A stretch of 64,000 nt of DNA from Armillaria gallica (taxonomy: Eukaryota; Basidiomycota; Agaricomycetes; Agaricales; Physalacriaceae), in the NCBI GenBank assembly GCA_037576215.1, contig JBANDB010000003.1:2976001-3040000 (forward strand), written 5' to 3'. A model generated the notes under the pieces. The model did not search any database and was not told where the DNA came from. It saw nothing but the letters and a program-made list of their open reading frames with translations. A program made the position numbers and the translations under genes. Shown here one piece after another: positions 45,801 to 56,175 of this stretch (position 1 is the stretch's first letter; each line of letters starts with the position of its first letter).

Positions 45801-46657
45801 ATCTTGCTCAGAGCAACTGCAGGCACGACGCGACGCGATACTCGCAGCCGCAGAAATCGACCACCACCTGGTGAATTCCGTTGACGTGTAGAACTGTGAA
45901 ACAGTCCGCTCCAGGGATAGGGTTGATGCAGCTGAGGTCCCAATGTCCGAGCTGAACTCGCAGCCCCAACGACTTCAGACTGACTCTCTCAAAATACAGA
46001 CCGTTCCAAAACTTCCGGCATGATCAGTGTGAGCCCAAAGGAATTACTGGAGGACTCACTTGAGGTACGTGCAATGGGAGACGCCTGTGCCGTTCCACCA
46101 CACATCGCTTGCACTCCAAGATTCCCCCACAACATTCCCCACACCTGTACACTGCCTCTACCGGCCACAAACGATCACTCGCTGGCATGGATGCACACGT
46201 TGGGCACGATGTCATCCCCATTGCCTCCCCGCGACCTTCCAGATAGAGTAACTCCTCCAAGTACTCCGCACGGTAGCCAGGATTATCTCCGTAGCCCAGC
46301 CACTCCAACAAGGGACGATCCTTGGTGCCGACAATCAGTACAATGTCCTGTAACATGCGAAACCAAGCGACTCACCGAATTAGCGTTGCACTTCAGCTTA
46401 TCACCCAGTTTTGCAGTGGTCTCTGTGACCTCTACATCGGTGTACCAACCATCCTCCTGATCCGGCTCTTCGTCTATGGATGTTGGTGGTATCCAGGCCG
46501 GCTCCCGTCAATACGCCTTCCTGGGAGAACCCTGCTGCTGACGAATGTGGCGGCGATCCCCTGATACTCGAGCTGTTCGCACATGAGGAACCCAAATGTG
46601 GCCGTCGTCGTCCCCTTCGTCAAATCGGTTGGCGAGCAATTTCCGTTTCTGGGCCAT
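42883..46657 (-). pseudogene. KDZ transposase, multi-exon, two in-frame TGA codons
   Basis: It starts ATG 46657 (MAQKRKLLANRFDEGDDDG). Exons by eye: 46376-46657, 46060-46347, 45646-46011, 45405-45598, then further exons down to TAG at 42883. A zinc-binding CxC2-type region lies in exons 2-3 (CPTCASMPASDRLW, YRCGECCGGILECKRCVV, HWDLSCINPIPGADC). The DDE-type core follows: first Asp in LATDATFRM (about 45330), second Asp in ERYCNMDYV (about 44935), Glu in TCGEGIECLWGR (about 44655), plus STKEMGPGSRHDTIDDHFG. The C-terminal helical region spans 43263-44494, and the final exon (WLKSRACVNRWCEELALVEE) runs 42883-43275. TGA codons at 46508-46510 (PRKAY*REP) and 45808-45810 (QLL*ARWFPAT) are the only clear breaks; Arg is expected at the second. 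All three catalytic residues are kept. Confidence 0.88.
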
Positions 46658-46934
46658 GGCGCTGGGAGGACAGGAGCCCCGCTATTTGGTTGTTTGGTCA
46701 CGTTAGGTAGGCACACACAAAAAGACAGCGTCTTACAGGAAGCCTCCATCTTTTCTCCCCCCACGCAAAAAAGCTGCGCACGACGGTCCTGCCAGTAAAA
46801 GATACAGATCGGTGAGTGCAAATCCAGAGTAACGGTCTGATCACATGTTCTAACCATCAGTCACAGTTCAATTTCAATATGTCATAAATGTTTTTCTGCT
46901 CCCTTCCCATGCGCCGACTCTGACGTTTCGTAGG

Positions 46935-47339
46935 TTGATCTTTGGATTTTACCAGATTACGCAGCTGTATACCCAGGCCCAGTGTGACTGGCTTGACCAT
47001 GAGCTCCCACATTTCGGTGCCGCTGCGCTGGCCGGCAACCATGCGCTCGGAAGGTGGCTCACAACTTGCTTTGCTCGCTGGTTCCAACTCTGGCCCGAGC
47101 TTGAGCCCGACATTTTTTTTGAGGAGGAAAGGCGTGAGGACATGGCCACATGTCGCAACATAAGCATGTTGAATTTTTGGACAAACATTGTGACACTCAA
47201 CAGCTCGCAGACCATAGTCCAACTCTTGCTCCTGGGGTTGGAGCGGCAATGGTTTCAAGACAGTTACGACCAGGTGCCGTTTAGCCAGGTGGTGAGAATC
47301 TCCGAGCTGCACGAGATTGTACAACATCACTTTATCTAG
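46935..47339 (+). pseudogene. Exon-like fragment of KDZ-associated cargo protein (plus strand)
   Basis: The frame contains YTQAQCDWLDHELPHF and LTTCFARWFQLWPELEP, a pattern I associate with hypothetical proteins recurrent in agaricomycete KDZ surroundings. It resembles the N-terminal part that the six-exon cargo gene at 50454 lacks. Neighbouring exons were not found; it may be a remnant of a second copy or a displaced first exon. It lies between two minus-strand genes. Confidence 0.4.
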
Positions 47340-47500
47340 CCGTTTAAATTTAAATATATTTTTGTCTACATGTCACATGTTCTGAATCTCTGAAATGGAT
47401 CGCGTGTCTGATATTCCAAATCTCTGAATTTCTGAATGGAGTAGAGTGATAGCGCAAATTTTGCATTTTTTGGAGCGAGGCATTACATCGAGGGAGTAAA

Positions 47501-48767
47501 CTATTTTCCAAGCATAACACCTTCAGCAAATCCAGCACGGCTGCTCAAGCCATGGTCCAACGCCCACTGCGCATCCACCGCCTCCTCAGCCGTGAACTTC
47601 TCCTCGTAATGCTCCTGCAAGGCGTAGACCGTGCCTCGCTTCCTGGGGCCAGTGTAGGGCGGGGCTCGTGCCCGCACCTCACGCGCGCGCTTCCTAGCAT
47701 CTTCGTCAGAAGCAACCTCGCGTTCTGCCTGGAAGAACAACGCGAGGAGATGTCGTCCGCAGGTGTCGGACGGAACTGGCCTCGGAGGCTCATCGATCGC
47801 ATCGCCCCAGAAAGTGACGTGAGGGTCGGTCCAATAGCACCAATGCAAGCGGCGCACCAAGATCTAGAATCCGGAGGTAGCATGAGCGTTAGATCAGAGT
47901 GCCGGAACAATGACATACCAGCTTCTTGAGTGCCTCTCTCTCTCGGAGGCGTGGGCCCGTCAACTCCCAGATCGGGAACTGTTCCAGCGCCTCCGTAAGG
48001 AAGAGGGAGACAAAGACTGTCTCCATGGCCACGCCCAGATGTGCAGCACGCCTCTGATAAATGGCGGCCATGTGGATGAACGCTTGTTCCTCCAAGGAGA
48101 ATTGGATCGAGTGGCGGTTCTGAGGGGGACATCAGTGAATGTCCAAAAACAAAAGAGACACTCAGGGTCGTACCACCATTTTTTGGCAATTGGGTGATCT
48201 TGCTGGTGGGCAGTGCAGGGTCTGTCAGGCCTTCTACTTCATCTCAGGACTATCCGTGCAACTGTACAGTTTGGCAAATCTCAGTGTATGCCGAGGTTGG
48301 CCGGATCGCGATCTGAGAGAGCCATCGACTATATTCGGCTAATTTACAGGTATTTACTGCCAAAGATGTGACCATTCTCGTGCTCTGGCCTGCCTAAATT
48401 TGTGTGACCAAGCAATCTGGTATGAAAGACAAGGCTTACTGTATTTCATAATGGGTCGGCGCCGGTGCATAGCATGTGGGCTCTGAATCCATTTGCTGGA
48501 AAGCCACTAAGAGCCGCTGGAAATTTGGTTAGATCAAAGCTTTACCCTGTGAGGACCACGAACATTCACAGTCACCTTCGATGGCATCCTCCATTCCTCG
48601 GGACGGCCGGGGAACATTGCCTCCTCCTCCTCGTTCATGCTCTCTGGCCAACAGTGAATGAACTCAACCGTGAGGAAGGTCACAAACTGCCGCTGCATCT
48701 CTGGTTGCTCCTGCCGATAATCGGAGAGGGCATCTCGGAGGTATTTGATATGTTCTTCTGTGAAATA
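47501..48767 (-). CDS. KDZ cargo gene, unknown function (minus strand)
   Basis: Three exons fit splice signals and phase: 48546-48767 (YFTEEHIKYLRDALSDYRQE, then FVTFLTVEFIHCWPES), 47919-48119 (RHSIQFSLEEQAFIHMAAIY) and 47501-47863 (RRLHWCYWTDPHVTFWGDAI, ending GFAEGVMLGK). The second intron is 55 nt; the first gap is 426 nt and may hold another exon or an insertion. No known domain is recognised. The first exon resembles the fragment at 46935 (W/F-rich, CWPE against LWPE). It may share one transcription unit with 49000-49866. Start codon not found. Confidence 0.5.
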
Positions 48768-48999
48768 CTGTCATAGTAAATCAGGAACAGTCAGTGATGA
48801 ACACGGTCTCTCATAAACATACCGTTGATAACCACATGATTGATGAAATAACGAAAAGATTAGCCTATTTGGAACATGCTCATGTCATCGGAATATCCCG
48901 TGAAACTGTACAGTTATGATGGAACGCCGGACTCGGCACACAGGCACTCAGTAGAGGTGATGGAAATGACTGCAGGAGTGTATAGTGCAAGTAGATAAG

Positions 49000-49866
49000 T
49001 TACACAGTGAGATATGCGAGAGATCCTTGCGCGAACGCTGACTTGAGCTCCTCTACGCCCAACATTGCTGAGCACAAGAGGTCCTGAACCAGCTGCACTA
49101 CGCCGTTCACTTTCTGGTATAGGTCATCGGTCCGTCGCCAGAGCTCCGTGCAGCCTTCTTTGCGGTAAACCTGTGTCATCAGTCGACTAGCACGCTGCTG
49201 CAAGACCGTCAGTGGAGCCAGAGCATCATTGATGCAATTGACAGGATTGGTTGTCTGCGTGTGGACTGCCATAGCGTAGAGTCCGCCAAGATACACAGCC
49301 GGAACGGTTCCGTGCAAACAATGTTGCAGACGCTTGTCAATTTTTGCGATCTCCAGAGGGGGGGTCCAAGAGAGTATCGGCCGTGCGGCAGACCGGCGGA
49401 GAACTGTTGACGAATAGATGCATTGGCAGGCAACATCGTGAAAGACTAAAAGCTCACCAAGACCTGGGCTCTGCCGCTGGACGCCGTGTTCGCTTAGGCT
49501 TGTGGGGCGAAGCTCGTGTGGATGTCCCCACTCTCCCATGTTCACGCTGATACTTCTTATGCCAGTGTCGAGAAACGACATCTCGATTGCTGGACAACCA
49601 TTTAAACAACGTCTAGTAAAAAAAACAAAGGGGACGAACCGCTCGTAATATCCCTGTTGAGCGATGTTGTGCGCAGCAGCACGCTCCTCTGGAGTGGTGT
49701 ACTTGTGTGGACAACCACGTTGTCTGGGACTGGAGGGCTCAGTGGGAGGTGTGACTGTACCATCGTCGTTGACAATAGTGGAGGTGGGACGCAGGGCTAG
49801 GCGTTGGCCGAAAAAGGAAGGATGCTGAATTTCTATCAGTCTAAGTCGATATGATGTTAAATACAT
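49000..49866 (-). CDS. KDZ cargo gene with AT-hook-like basic segment (minus strand)
   Basis: An N-proximal exon carries TIVNDDGTVTPPTEPSSPRQ, then GCPHKYTTPEERAAAHNIAQ and YYER: the pattern GxPxKYxTPEE with a basic C-terminal flank resembles AT-hook-like DNA-binding segments. A 52-nt intron (acceptor before AATCGAGATG, about 49600) joins in phase to NRDVVSRHWHKKYQREHG. The last part (about 49005-49340) is a long helical domain with VPAVYLGGLYAMAVHTQTTN, LTVLQQRASRLMTQVY and CTELWRRTDDLYQKVNGVVQ. The junction between the second and third parts is unresolved. A nuclear, DNA-binding role is a guess from the basic segment. It could be the 5' part of the gene at 47501-48767. Confidence 0.45.
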   Translation of the reverse strand: MYLTSYRLRLIEIQHPSFFGQRLALRPTSTIVNDDGTVTPPTEPSSPRQRGCPHKYTTPEERAAAHNIAQQGYYERFVPFVFFTRRCLNGCPAIEMSFLDTGIRSISVNMGEWGHPHELRPTSLSEHGVQRQSPGLGELLVFHDVACQCIYSSTVLRRSAARPILSWTPPLEIAKIDKRLQHCLHGTVPAVYLGGLYAMAVHTQTTNPVNCINDALAPLTVLQQRASRLMTQVYRKEGCTELWRRTDDLYQKVNGVVQLVQDLLCSAMLGVEELKSAFAQGSLAYLTV

Positions 49867-49869
49867 AGA

Positions 49870-50450
49870 ACCTTACATTGAAATGCTAGGAGCAAAAGGA
49901 GCTGACGTAGCAACAAGGTAGGTATTGTGGAAACGTACTATTGAAAATTTACCGGGGTCAAGGTGAGAGTGAACGATAGGAGACGGCTGATCTAGGAGTG
50001 TGCGGGCTTATCCTTGATCCACTAAGGATACTATGATTCGAGTCCTGTAATGATTTTAAACTGATTTTAATTAAAGTTGGTATTTATGACCGCCAGTTCG
50101 TCCACTGTTGGTTGGGGTTGGAACCAATGTTCCCTGTGATGCCATAGAACTCAACGGTAAGGTTAGTTGGATGATAGGGGAGTGAATCGGTCAGTGCGAG
50201 GGTTGTTATGACTGAGCTAGGCAGTGACGGGTGGTCGGACCGATTCCAGAGGGGCTGTGTACCGGTTGTCGGGTAGAAAATCGTCCAGTAGTTGGAGTTG
50301 CAAACCACACTCAAAGGCCCACGTGGCGAGCAACTGTACAGTTGTGCAGACGGCAGGTGTGCTCCGATTCAATGCATGCCAACAAGACCTTTTTTTTTGG
50401 ATCAAAGGTATTTGGATTAATCAAGCGCAAGTATTCAGCCAAGCTTCGCG
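49870..50450. other. Divergent promoter region between KDZ cargo genes
   Basis: The minus-strand gene (up to about 49900) and the plus-strand gene (from 50454) diverge from this stretch. It holds an isolated pol III B-box-like GATTCGAGTCC near 50033 without a convincing A box. No gene seen. Confidence 0.35.
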
Positions 50451-50453
50451 CAC

Positions 50454-52953
50454 ATGGCTGAACATGGCAACAATCCTTCAGGGTCAGCCTGGGATAGCGA
50501 TGACGACAGGTATGTGATTCAGATGTTATTGTTATAATTGGAATATCAGAAATTAAAAAATGTTATGTCACAGTGACATCCAAATCACCACTCTTCCACC
50601 ACGCTGGGCCCTAGGCTCGCGTGAAGTCTTCCTCGGCGCACGAATCGACAGGTTTCGTGCAGCTCGTCGCGTTTCAGCTGCGAAGGCTCGAGAATTCGTC
50701 GACGGGGTCCTAACAGATTACTATTTGATATACCATTGGACCCTACCCTACAATGTGGAACCCCTACCCAAGAATCCCCCATGAAATCCTCTTGCGCCGG
50801 AGAGATTGGGACCACGCCGTGCCAAGAAGAAGGCAGAGCATATCACGATGATGTGGCAGGTGAGCTTGGGGGTCTTTGCGAGGTGCATGGACGATCTGAC
50901 ATGGATTCTAGAGTGTTTTTCGTTGGCTGAATTATCGTGTCTTGTCATTTAAAGAGGGAGTAAGGGCGGAGAAGGCTTTAGGGAGCCTGATAGAGGACGT
51001 GTGCGGGATTCAGAAGAAGACTCGGGCACGAGCCTTGACTGGGCCGCAACTATGGTCGAAGGATCACTGGAAGAGTGAACGTGTCGCGTTTGACGAGTGG
51101 TTCGAGAAGCAGGATTTGCCCAGTCGCCTGAAGAGTTCGGAACGTGGCAAATATACCATCCGACGATTTGAGGAGCTTCCTGAAGATGAACGGCGACGTT
51201 ACAATACCCTGGCTGCAGCTAAGAAGGGAGGGAAAAAGAAGACCAAGGGAAAGGCCGGAGCGACCGACGACGACGATGCTGCTGTGGACAGCGAGGAGGG
51301 ATTGGAAGAGCTGGAAAGGCAAGCCACTGGGGAGGACGTCCTTGCAGATCAAGGAGATCGCGTCGTCGACGCAGGTGGGAGTGGTGTCAAGGGGAGGCTG
51401 CCTTTGGAGGATCTCCAAGCGTGAGTTCGGTTACATTGTTCTGGCTCGGATAGAAACTGATTGTGTCATAGCGCATGGCAGAGCGTCGAAGCGATTGCAT
51501 ATCCTTTCGTTGACGCACTAGCAAGGAAGTTGAACATGCGAGTTAGCTGCTTCATCGGAGGACCTGTACCAGGTGATGGTGGGAGAATCAATGCGACTTT
51601 GTAAGTAATCTGTTCATGGACTTGACGGACAGGGATTGACAGGGAATTAGCGTACACTCCGGAGAGAACCATGAACCAGTGCCGAAGGAGTGGCCTCAAG
51701 TGTTAGGCGGACATCTGTACAAGCCTGCAATCAACGGGTTTGTGGAATTTGTGCGCAGGTGCTATAGTAAGTTGGGCATTTATGATAGTGTGAGAGGTTG
51801 CTAATGAGTAATAATAGCACCGGAGGAACAACTCCAACAAGCTTTGCCAAAGAATATTGAAGCAGAGTACGTACTCGGAGACAACAATGATAGCGACGGA
51901 CAAGAGGAGGAGGAGGACGTAGGAAAAAAGAGGTCTGGAAAAAGCAGGGAGCCGACGGAAGCGGTTGATGGGAAGAAGCGGAAGAAGAAGAAAGAAAAGT
52001 CTCAGCGTGCTAGGAAGAAGAAAAAGGGAGATGACGACGAACCGGTCGTGGGGCCATCATCAATACCTGCACCTCCTGTGTGTGCCTTGCCGCCGCCTCC
52101 ACCACCGCCGCTTCTGCCTCTACCACCGCCGTCGCCTCCAGCTCCCCCACCTGTTCCACCCCTTTCGCCATGGCATTCTTCGCCCTTTGTGGGATGCCAT
52201 CCTGCACCTGTCCCCGACTCGCATATAGATCTGGCTTTGCTGGTGCACGGGGAGGTGCCACGTCATATGTGGGACATGATCATTACGTCTGGACTGAACG
52301 ATATGCCTGGGTATTTGGGTGCGAGTGGAATGGGGTCGCCAGGCCAGGAAATGGGCTCGTCGCCGGTCAGGTCTCCTGCAGAGAGATATGATCAGCCTTC
52401 TCCGATGGTCCTTTCGCCCAAGCCCTACCAAACTGTGTCACGGATGGAAGGCGAGGCGGAAGGCGACACCATTATGTCGTTGGTGGAGTCTACGTGGCTG
52501 AAGGATAATGACAAGGCACTGTTGGAGGAGGAGGCATGGGAACCGTGGTTTGCGACAATGGCGAGATACTTGGGGGAGTACGAGTTGGGCGAGGGTTGGG
52601 ATTCGATGGTGCGGTGTTGGACCATGTTGGAGGGAAGAAGCGGCTTTGAGGATGGGAAGGGGGGGAAACATGCACTGCCGAAAATAGGACGGCCGAGTCT
52701 GATTGACTCTTGGATTAAGAGTGCAAGAAAGCCGCATCCAGAGATCAAGCCAGATGATTTACCACAATTTGTGGATGAGTGGTGGACATGGTGGAAGGCG
52801 ATCCAACCGGAGTGGAGGAATGCTACCGTGGTGATCGGTCCCTTGGAGGCTAATCATTGTCGCCATTCCGGGGAGTGGTCGGTACTCGATAAGCCAGGCC
52901 AGAATGGACTTCTTTCTGTTGTTGCAGCCTTGGCTTGGTGGGGGGAGACGTAG
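50454..52953 (+). pseudogene. KDZ cargo gene, six exons, truncated by a MITE; one in-frame TGA
   Basis: Exons, all phase-consistent: 50454-50509 (MAEHGNNPSGSAWDSDDD), 50574-50859, 50957-51420, 51472-51600, 51651-51766, 51818-52953. The product has conserved-looking segments: GSREVFLGARIDRFRAARR, YHWTLPYNVEPLP, FIGGPVPGDGGRINA, HSGENHEPVPKEWP and CYTPEEQLQQALPKN. A lysine-rich stretch and a long proline-rich region (about 52060-52180) follow, then KPGQNGLLSVVAALAWWGET. I recall this as a hypothetical family frequent in agaricomycetes; function unknown. A TGA at 50782-50784 (PKNPP*NPLAPERLG) interrupts exon 2. The stop at 52951 is the first three bases of an inserted MITE; the original end lies at 53314-53430. 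Confidence 0.7.
52943..52950. repeat. Target duplication of MITE (left)
   Basis: GGGAGACG, repeated exactly at 53306-53313. An 8-bp duplication is the hAT size. Confidence 0.9.
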
Positions 52954-53305
52954 GGATCCGCACTGTACCCGTATTTACGAAATTATGGGACGGTTCATAT
53001 GGGTACCGTAACCGTACCGTATAGAGATTTGGGATCCGGAAAAAATACGGGTGCAGTACAGGTTTGCTCAATATAGGTATTTCAGCTTAGAATTTGCTAT
53101 GATTTGACAGATACTGACTTTATTTGTGTATCCAGAATGACTTTGGTCTGAAAAACCATTGCAGTCACTCGGCATCGCCAAAAATACAGTTGACAGGTAC
53201 GGTTACGACCCGTACCGTCGACGGTTTCAGCCCATACAGTGACAGTACGGGTTAACCTGTCAATTCGATGGTCGTATCCATATACGGATACGGTGCGGAT
53301 CCCTA
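52951..53305. mobile_element. 355-bp hAT-type MITE
   Basis: The ends are perfect inverted repeats over 13 bp (TAGGGATCCGCAC) and imperfect further in (GTACCCGTAT against GTATCCGTAT). 8-bp target duplication GGGAGACG. Inside are many short GTACCGTA/TACGGT motifs in both directions, typical of non-autonomous hAT elements. No coding capacity. It lies in the last exon of the KDZ cargo gene. Confidence 0.9.
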
Positions 53306-53313
53306 GGGAGACG

Positions 53314-53430
53314 GTGTTTGAGTCGGAGACCGCAATGCTTGATCAGCGATGGAAATTGGAATGGGAGAGTGCATTGGGCGATGTGCATTTTGTAATGGTT
53401 GCTATGTTGAATTGGAAGTTGGTAGTGTAG
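53314..53430 (+). pseudogene. Displaced 3' end of the KDZ cargo gene
   Basis: When the MITE and one target copy are removed, the reading frame of 51818-52950 runs on through VFESETAMLDQRWKLEWESA and LGDVHFVMVAMLNWKLVV to a TAG at 53428-53430. The exact phase match over 39 codons shows that the cargo gene originally ended here. Confidence 0.8.
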
Positions 53431-53456
53431 TATACGTGGATTAGCAGGGACTATAA

Positions 53457-53595
53457 TGTACTTTATTTTCTTGACATCAATGCATGACCGTTTGAGCACG
53501 CCATTCCAAGGAGATTGATGTGTTAGTGTACTTTATTTTCGTGAGATCAATGCATGACTGTTGAGCACGCCGTTTTAAGGAGATTGATGTATTAG
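53457..53595 (+). repeat. 70-bp tandem duplication
   Basis: Two units (53457-53526 and 53527-53595) both start TGTACTTTATTTTC and end GGAGATTGATGT(G/A)TTAG, with a few substitutions. They lie just downstream of the cargo gene's original stop, probably its 3' UTR. Confidence 0.85.
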
Positions 53596-54025
53596 AGGTC
53601 GAATATCCTAAGATTTCTTGGTCTCAAAGTTTGGGAACTCGCATAATCATTTTGGGGAGGTTTGATGGAGATGTTTGTGGCCACACGAGGGTGTGACGTT
53701 GATGCGACATGGTTGAGTCATGAGGAATCGCACGCGGTGCCATAAAAAGAACTGAGTCAGCGCTAAGGGAGCCAGAAATGGCAGGTGTGCATCAAGAGAT
53801 TCATAAAATATCCAATTTGTGTGAAATCTGGCTAGGATGCGGGAAAATTAACCAGGGAAGGGCAAAAATGTGGATGAGAAGAAAAATTTGCAGGAGTATT
53901 CCGGAAAATTTTTCCAAGGGATCCCCAAACCAGCTTTGGTGGATGTAACCATGAAAAATGGCAAATGGCTCCGTGGTTATATTCATCTGTCTGAGGCTCA
54001 TATATACAGCCAGGCCAGACTGCTC

Positions 54026-55946
54026 TATGAATTCCTCCTTGAACTCCTCGAACTGTGGGAAGCGGTATCGTGGTCCGGTGTCGTAGTCCTGGATTTCCTC
54101 CAGTGTGGTGCCTATTCCGACATTGGCGGGGATGTATAAGAAGTCCCCGCATTGGTGCACCCACCAGTCTTCAGTGTCCCCTTCCAGGAAAGAGCATAGG
54201 AAAGAGATCATCAGGGAAGGTATTCCCTGGAAGTGATTCCGAAAGACTGCAAAGTAGGTATGGCAGTCTCCCAGAAACCGGTCGATGTCGCCGTGCTCTC
54301 CTTTGAACTTCCTAGGGGGATTCAGGAGGATCGGCTTCACCCCCATCATTGCTGGGGGATGAGCAGCGTTCCAGGGCCCTAGTGGCCCATGCAGTGGTGG
54401 TCCGTCGCCTGTTGGGGGACGGGGTATTGAGTATTGGTTGGGGTCCGGGCCCGGTCTTCATGGTCTAAGCGCTTGTGGCGCTTGTCGTCGTGCATCAGCT
54501 AAGTCTTCTTGTAGCCGTGTGTTTTCGTCCCGAAGCTGCGCGTATTGGCCTTCGAGACGCTCCATCCGTTGTTCTGCCGTTTCTTACGGCGCTTCCTGTC
54601 CTCCTTCAGCTCCCATCTCTACTTCTGCCCCTTGCCCTGCTCCTGCGACAAGCCTGCTGGTGGTTGGACCCCTGTAGCCGAGGCGGCGGGGGTCTCGTTG
54701 CCAGCTCAGGGGGGAGTCGGGGAGCGGCTCAGGGTACCAGTATCCCCTAAATGGTTCGCCGTGTGATGCGGCTTCGGAGTCAGGCATTCTCGCAGGCCGT
54801 GAGAGGTTGGAGGGCATCTTCCAGCTCCCTCTGTTTGTCTGTTGTTCGGAACCGTATGTGGCGGAGTCGATTTCCCTCTGCTGGGGGGAAAAGCTCCCGG
54901 TTCTGGTTTGCGAAGATGCGAGCCATGATCGTATTGCGTCTCTGGCTGAGGGTTCCCTCAAGGACATCTACTCGTTCCGTGGCGAGGAAGTAGCCCATGG
55001 GTTCTCGTACACGGCGGTTGCGTGCAGAGAACCTCCGTTCCAGGTCCTGCCACCTGAGGTCTCAGGCAGCGGTTCATTCGGGTTCGAGGATTTCGTGATC
55101 TTGGACCGATAGTTCAGGCCAGTCGAAGTCCGCCCTTCCAACGTGGAAGGGATCTCCAGCGATTCGTTCATTTCCCTCATGGTCGTATCAGAGGGGGTCG
55201 AATTCGTGGTCACGGATGAGCCACTGTTGGTAGGTGATGAAATCCTCACCTGGGGAGTCGGAGTCCTCTGCATCAGACTCTGAGGGGAATTGCCCGAATA
55301 CTTGGGGGTTTGCGGGTATGACGACCTGGGGTTGTATACGGGGACAGCGGCATAGGATGCGGGCCAGGCCACCGGGGTATGGAGGAGCGGGGTCATCGCT
55401 GTCAGTGTCCCGAATAGTGATGACCTCTGGTATTCCCAGTTCTGCGGCAGTAAAGCTGGGAACTGGAGGTATGTCGTTTGGGGCCACTGGTTGGTCCCAT
55501 ACCGGGAGAGTGGCAGGGGTATCTCCTGGTTGCCAGGTCCCCACAGGGTAGTTTGGGTCATTGTTGTCAGTCAGTCCATCGAGGACGTTAGTCCATACCA
55601 GCCTGGCCTCGGTGAAGGCGTCCGGACCGGTGGTTCCTGGAACATTGCTGGGCCCAGGGGTTGCATTTCGTGGTACGTCGGGGGAGCTGTACTCCTGCCG
55701 ACTCTCGTGGTACTCCTCCGAGGAGTCGTGTGAGGTGATGAGCCTTGCCTGGTTTTGGGTTGTTCGGCGAGACGATGTTGTTGTAGTCATCGAGTTTGCC
55801 CGGGGGAGGGTGTCGGTGGTGGTAGTGGAGTGTCTAGGCTCTGGGGGGTATGCTCCAGGGAAGACATATCTTCTTGGTTCGTAGACATAGTCTAGGTTGT
55901 ATTGAGCGTGGACTGGTACCAGCAGTCCCCAGTGCTGTAGTCGGTG
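54026..55946 (-). pseudogene. gag: Gag N-terminal and core part, copy 2
   Basis: Read from 55946. RYVFPGAYPPEPRHSTTTT is followed by an ATG at 55790 (MTTTTSSRRTTQNQ) and a Ser/Pro/Asp-rich region (55190-55790). After that come a segment with DLRWQDLERRF (about 55020-55060), the helical FRTTDKQRELEDALQPL (about 54790-54830), and the core with PILLNPPRKFKGEHGDIDRF and SFLEGDTEDWWVHQ (54110-54340) up to the KDZ insertion. TGA codons: 55188-55190 (EFDPL*YDHE, shared with copy 1) and two in EPE*TAA*DLRW (about 55065-55080), where copy 1 reads Arg and Trp. The insertion-free site here documents where the palindrome landed in copy 1. Confidence 0.85.
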
Positions 55947-56081
55947 TCAGATGGCCTCCCGGTAGGCAAGGAGGATAAGGGCGGTGAGGAAGAAGACGAG
56001 GACGGCTCCGGCTATTGCGGAGCTAAGAGCGACTAGTTGTTTAGTGCTCAGGTCTGGGGTCATTGGCACCGTTGTTGGCAT
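55947..56081 (-). CDS. Short transmembrane ORF-c upstream of and in frame with Gag, copy 2
   Basis: 44 residues: MPTTVPMTPDLSTKQLVALS, then SAIAGAVLVFFLTALILLAY, ending REAI with TGA (55947-55949). One clear membrane-spanning segment with a charged C-terminal flank. The same frame continues directly into Gag (HRLQHWGLLVPVHAQYNLDY), as in copy 1, so ORF-c may be a separate peptide or the N-terminus of Gag with a nonsense codon at a former CGA. Differences from copy 1 are mostly silent or conservative (V/I, L/F), which points to selection on the protein. Confidence 0.6.
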   Translation of the reverse strand: MPTTVPMTPDLSTKQLVALSSAIAGAVLVFFLTALILLAYREAI

Positions 56082-56175
56082 AATCAGTATAGATCGTCGT
56101 ATAAGGTGATCACCTGGTATACAAAGATTTGTATCCAGAAGAATAGGATGGCGAAGTAGATTTCTTCTTCGCCGG

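Larger units (their letters stand above)
42659..54018. mobile_element. KDZ-superfamily DNA transposon, about 11.4 kb, with cargo genes
   Basis: Flanked by ACTGCTC at 42652-42658 and 54019-54025. The rebuilt Gag site matches copy 1, so both edges are firm; the duplication may be 8 bp with one base changed. The ends are imperfect inverted repeats: both contain GGCTGTA, AGCC, and further in GCCATTTGCCATTTTT. Contents: KDZ transposase (minus, 42883-46657), a plus-strand exon (46935-47339), minus-strand cargo (47501-48767 and 49000-49866), a plus-strand six-exon cargo gene (50454-52953) and a hAT-type MITE. KDZ elements are known large DNA transposons of fungi, in some species associated with TET/JBP genes; I see no TET/JBP gene here. 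Confidence 0.9.

Noticed and set aside
46857..47330. Minus-strand 157-codon frame as a gene
   Set aside because: It overlaps the more protein-like plus-strand exon at 46935-47339 and has no recognisable features.
50000..50045. tRNA or SINE at the GATTCGAGTCC motif
   Set aside because: There is only a B-box-like motif, with no matching A box, stems, tail or duplication.
42659..54018. A TET/JBP dioxygenase gene inside the KDZ element
   Set aside because: KDZ elements can be linked to TET/JBP genes, so I looked for the HxD...H...R pattern in all sizeable frames. I found none I could defend.
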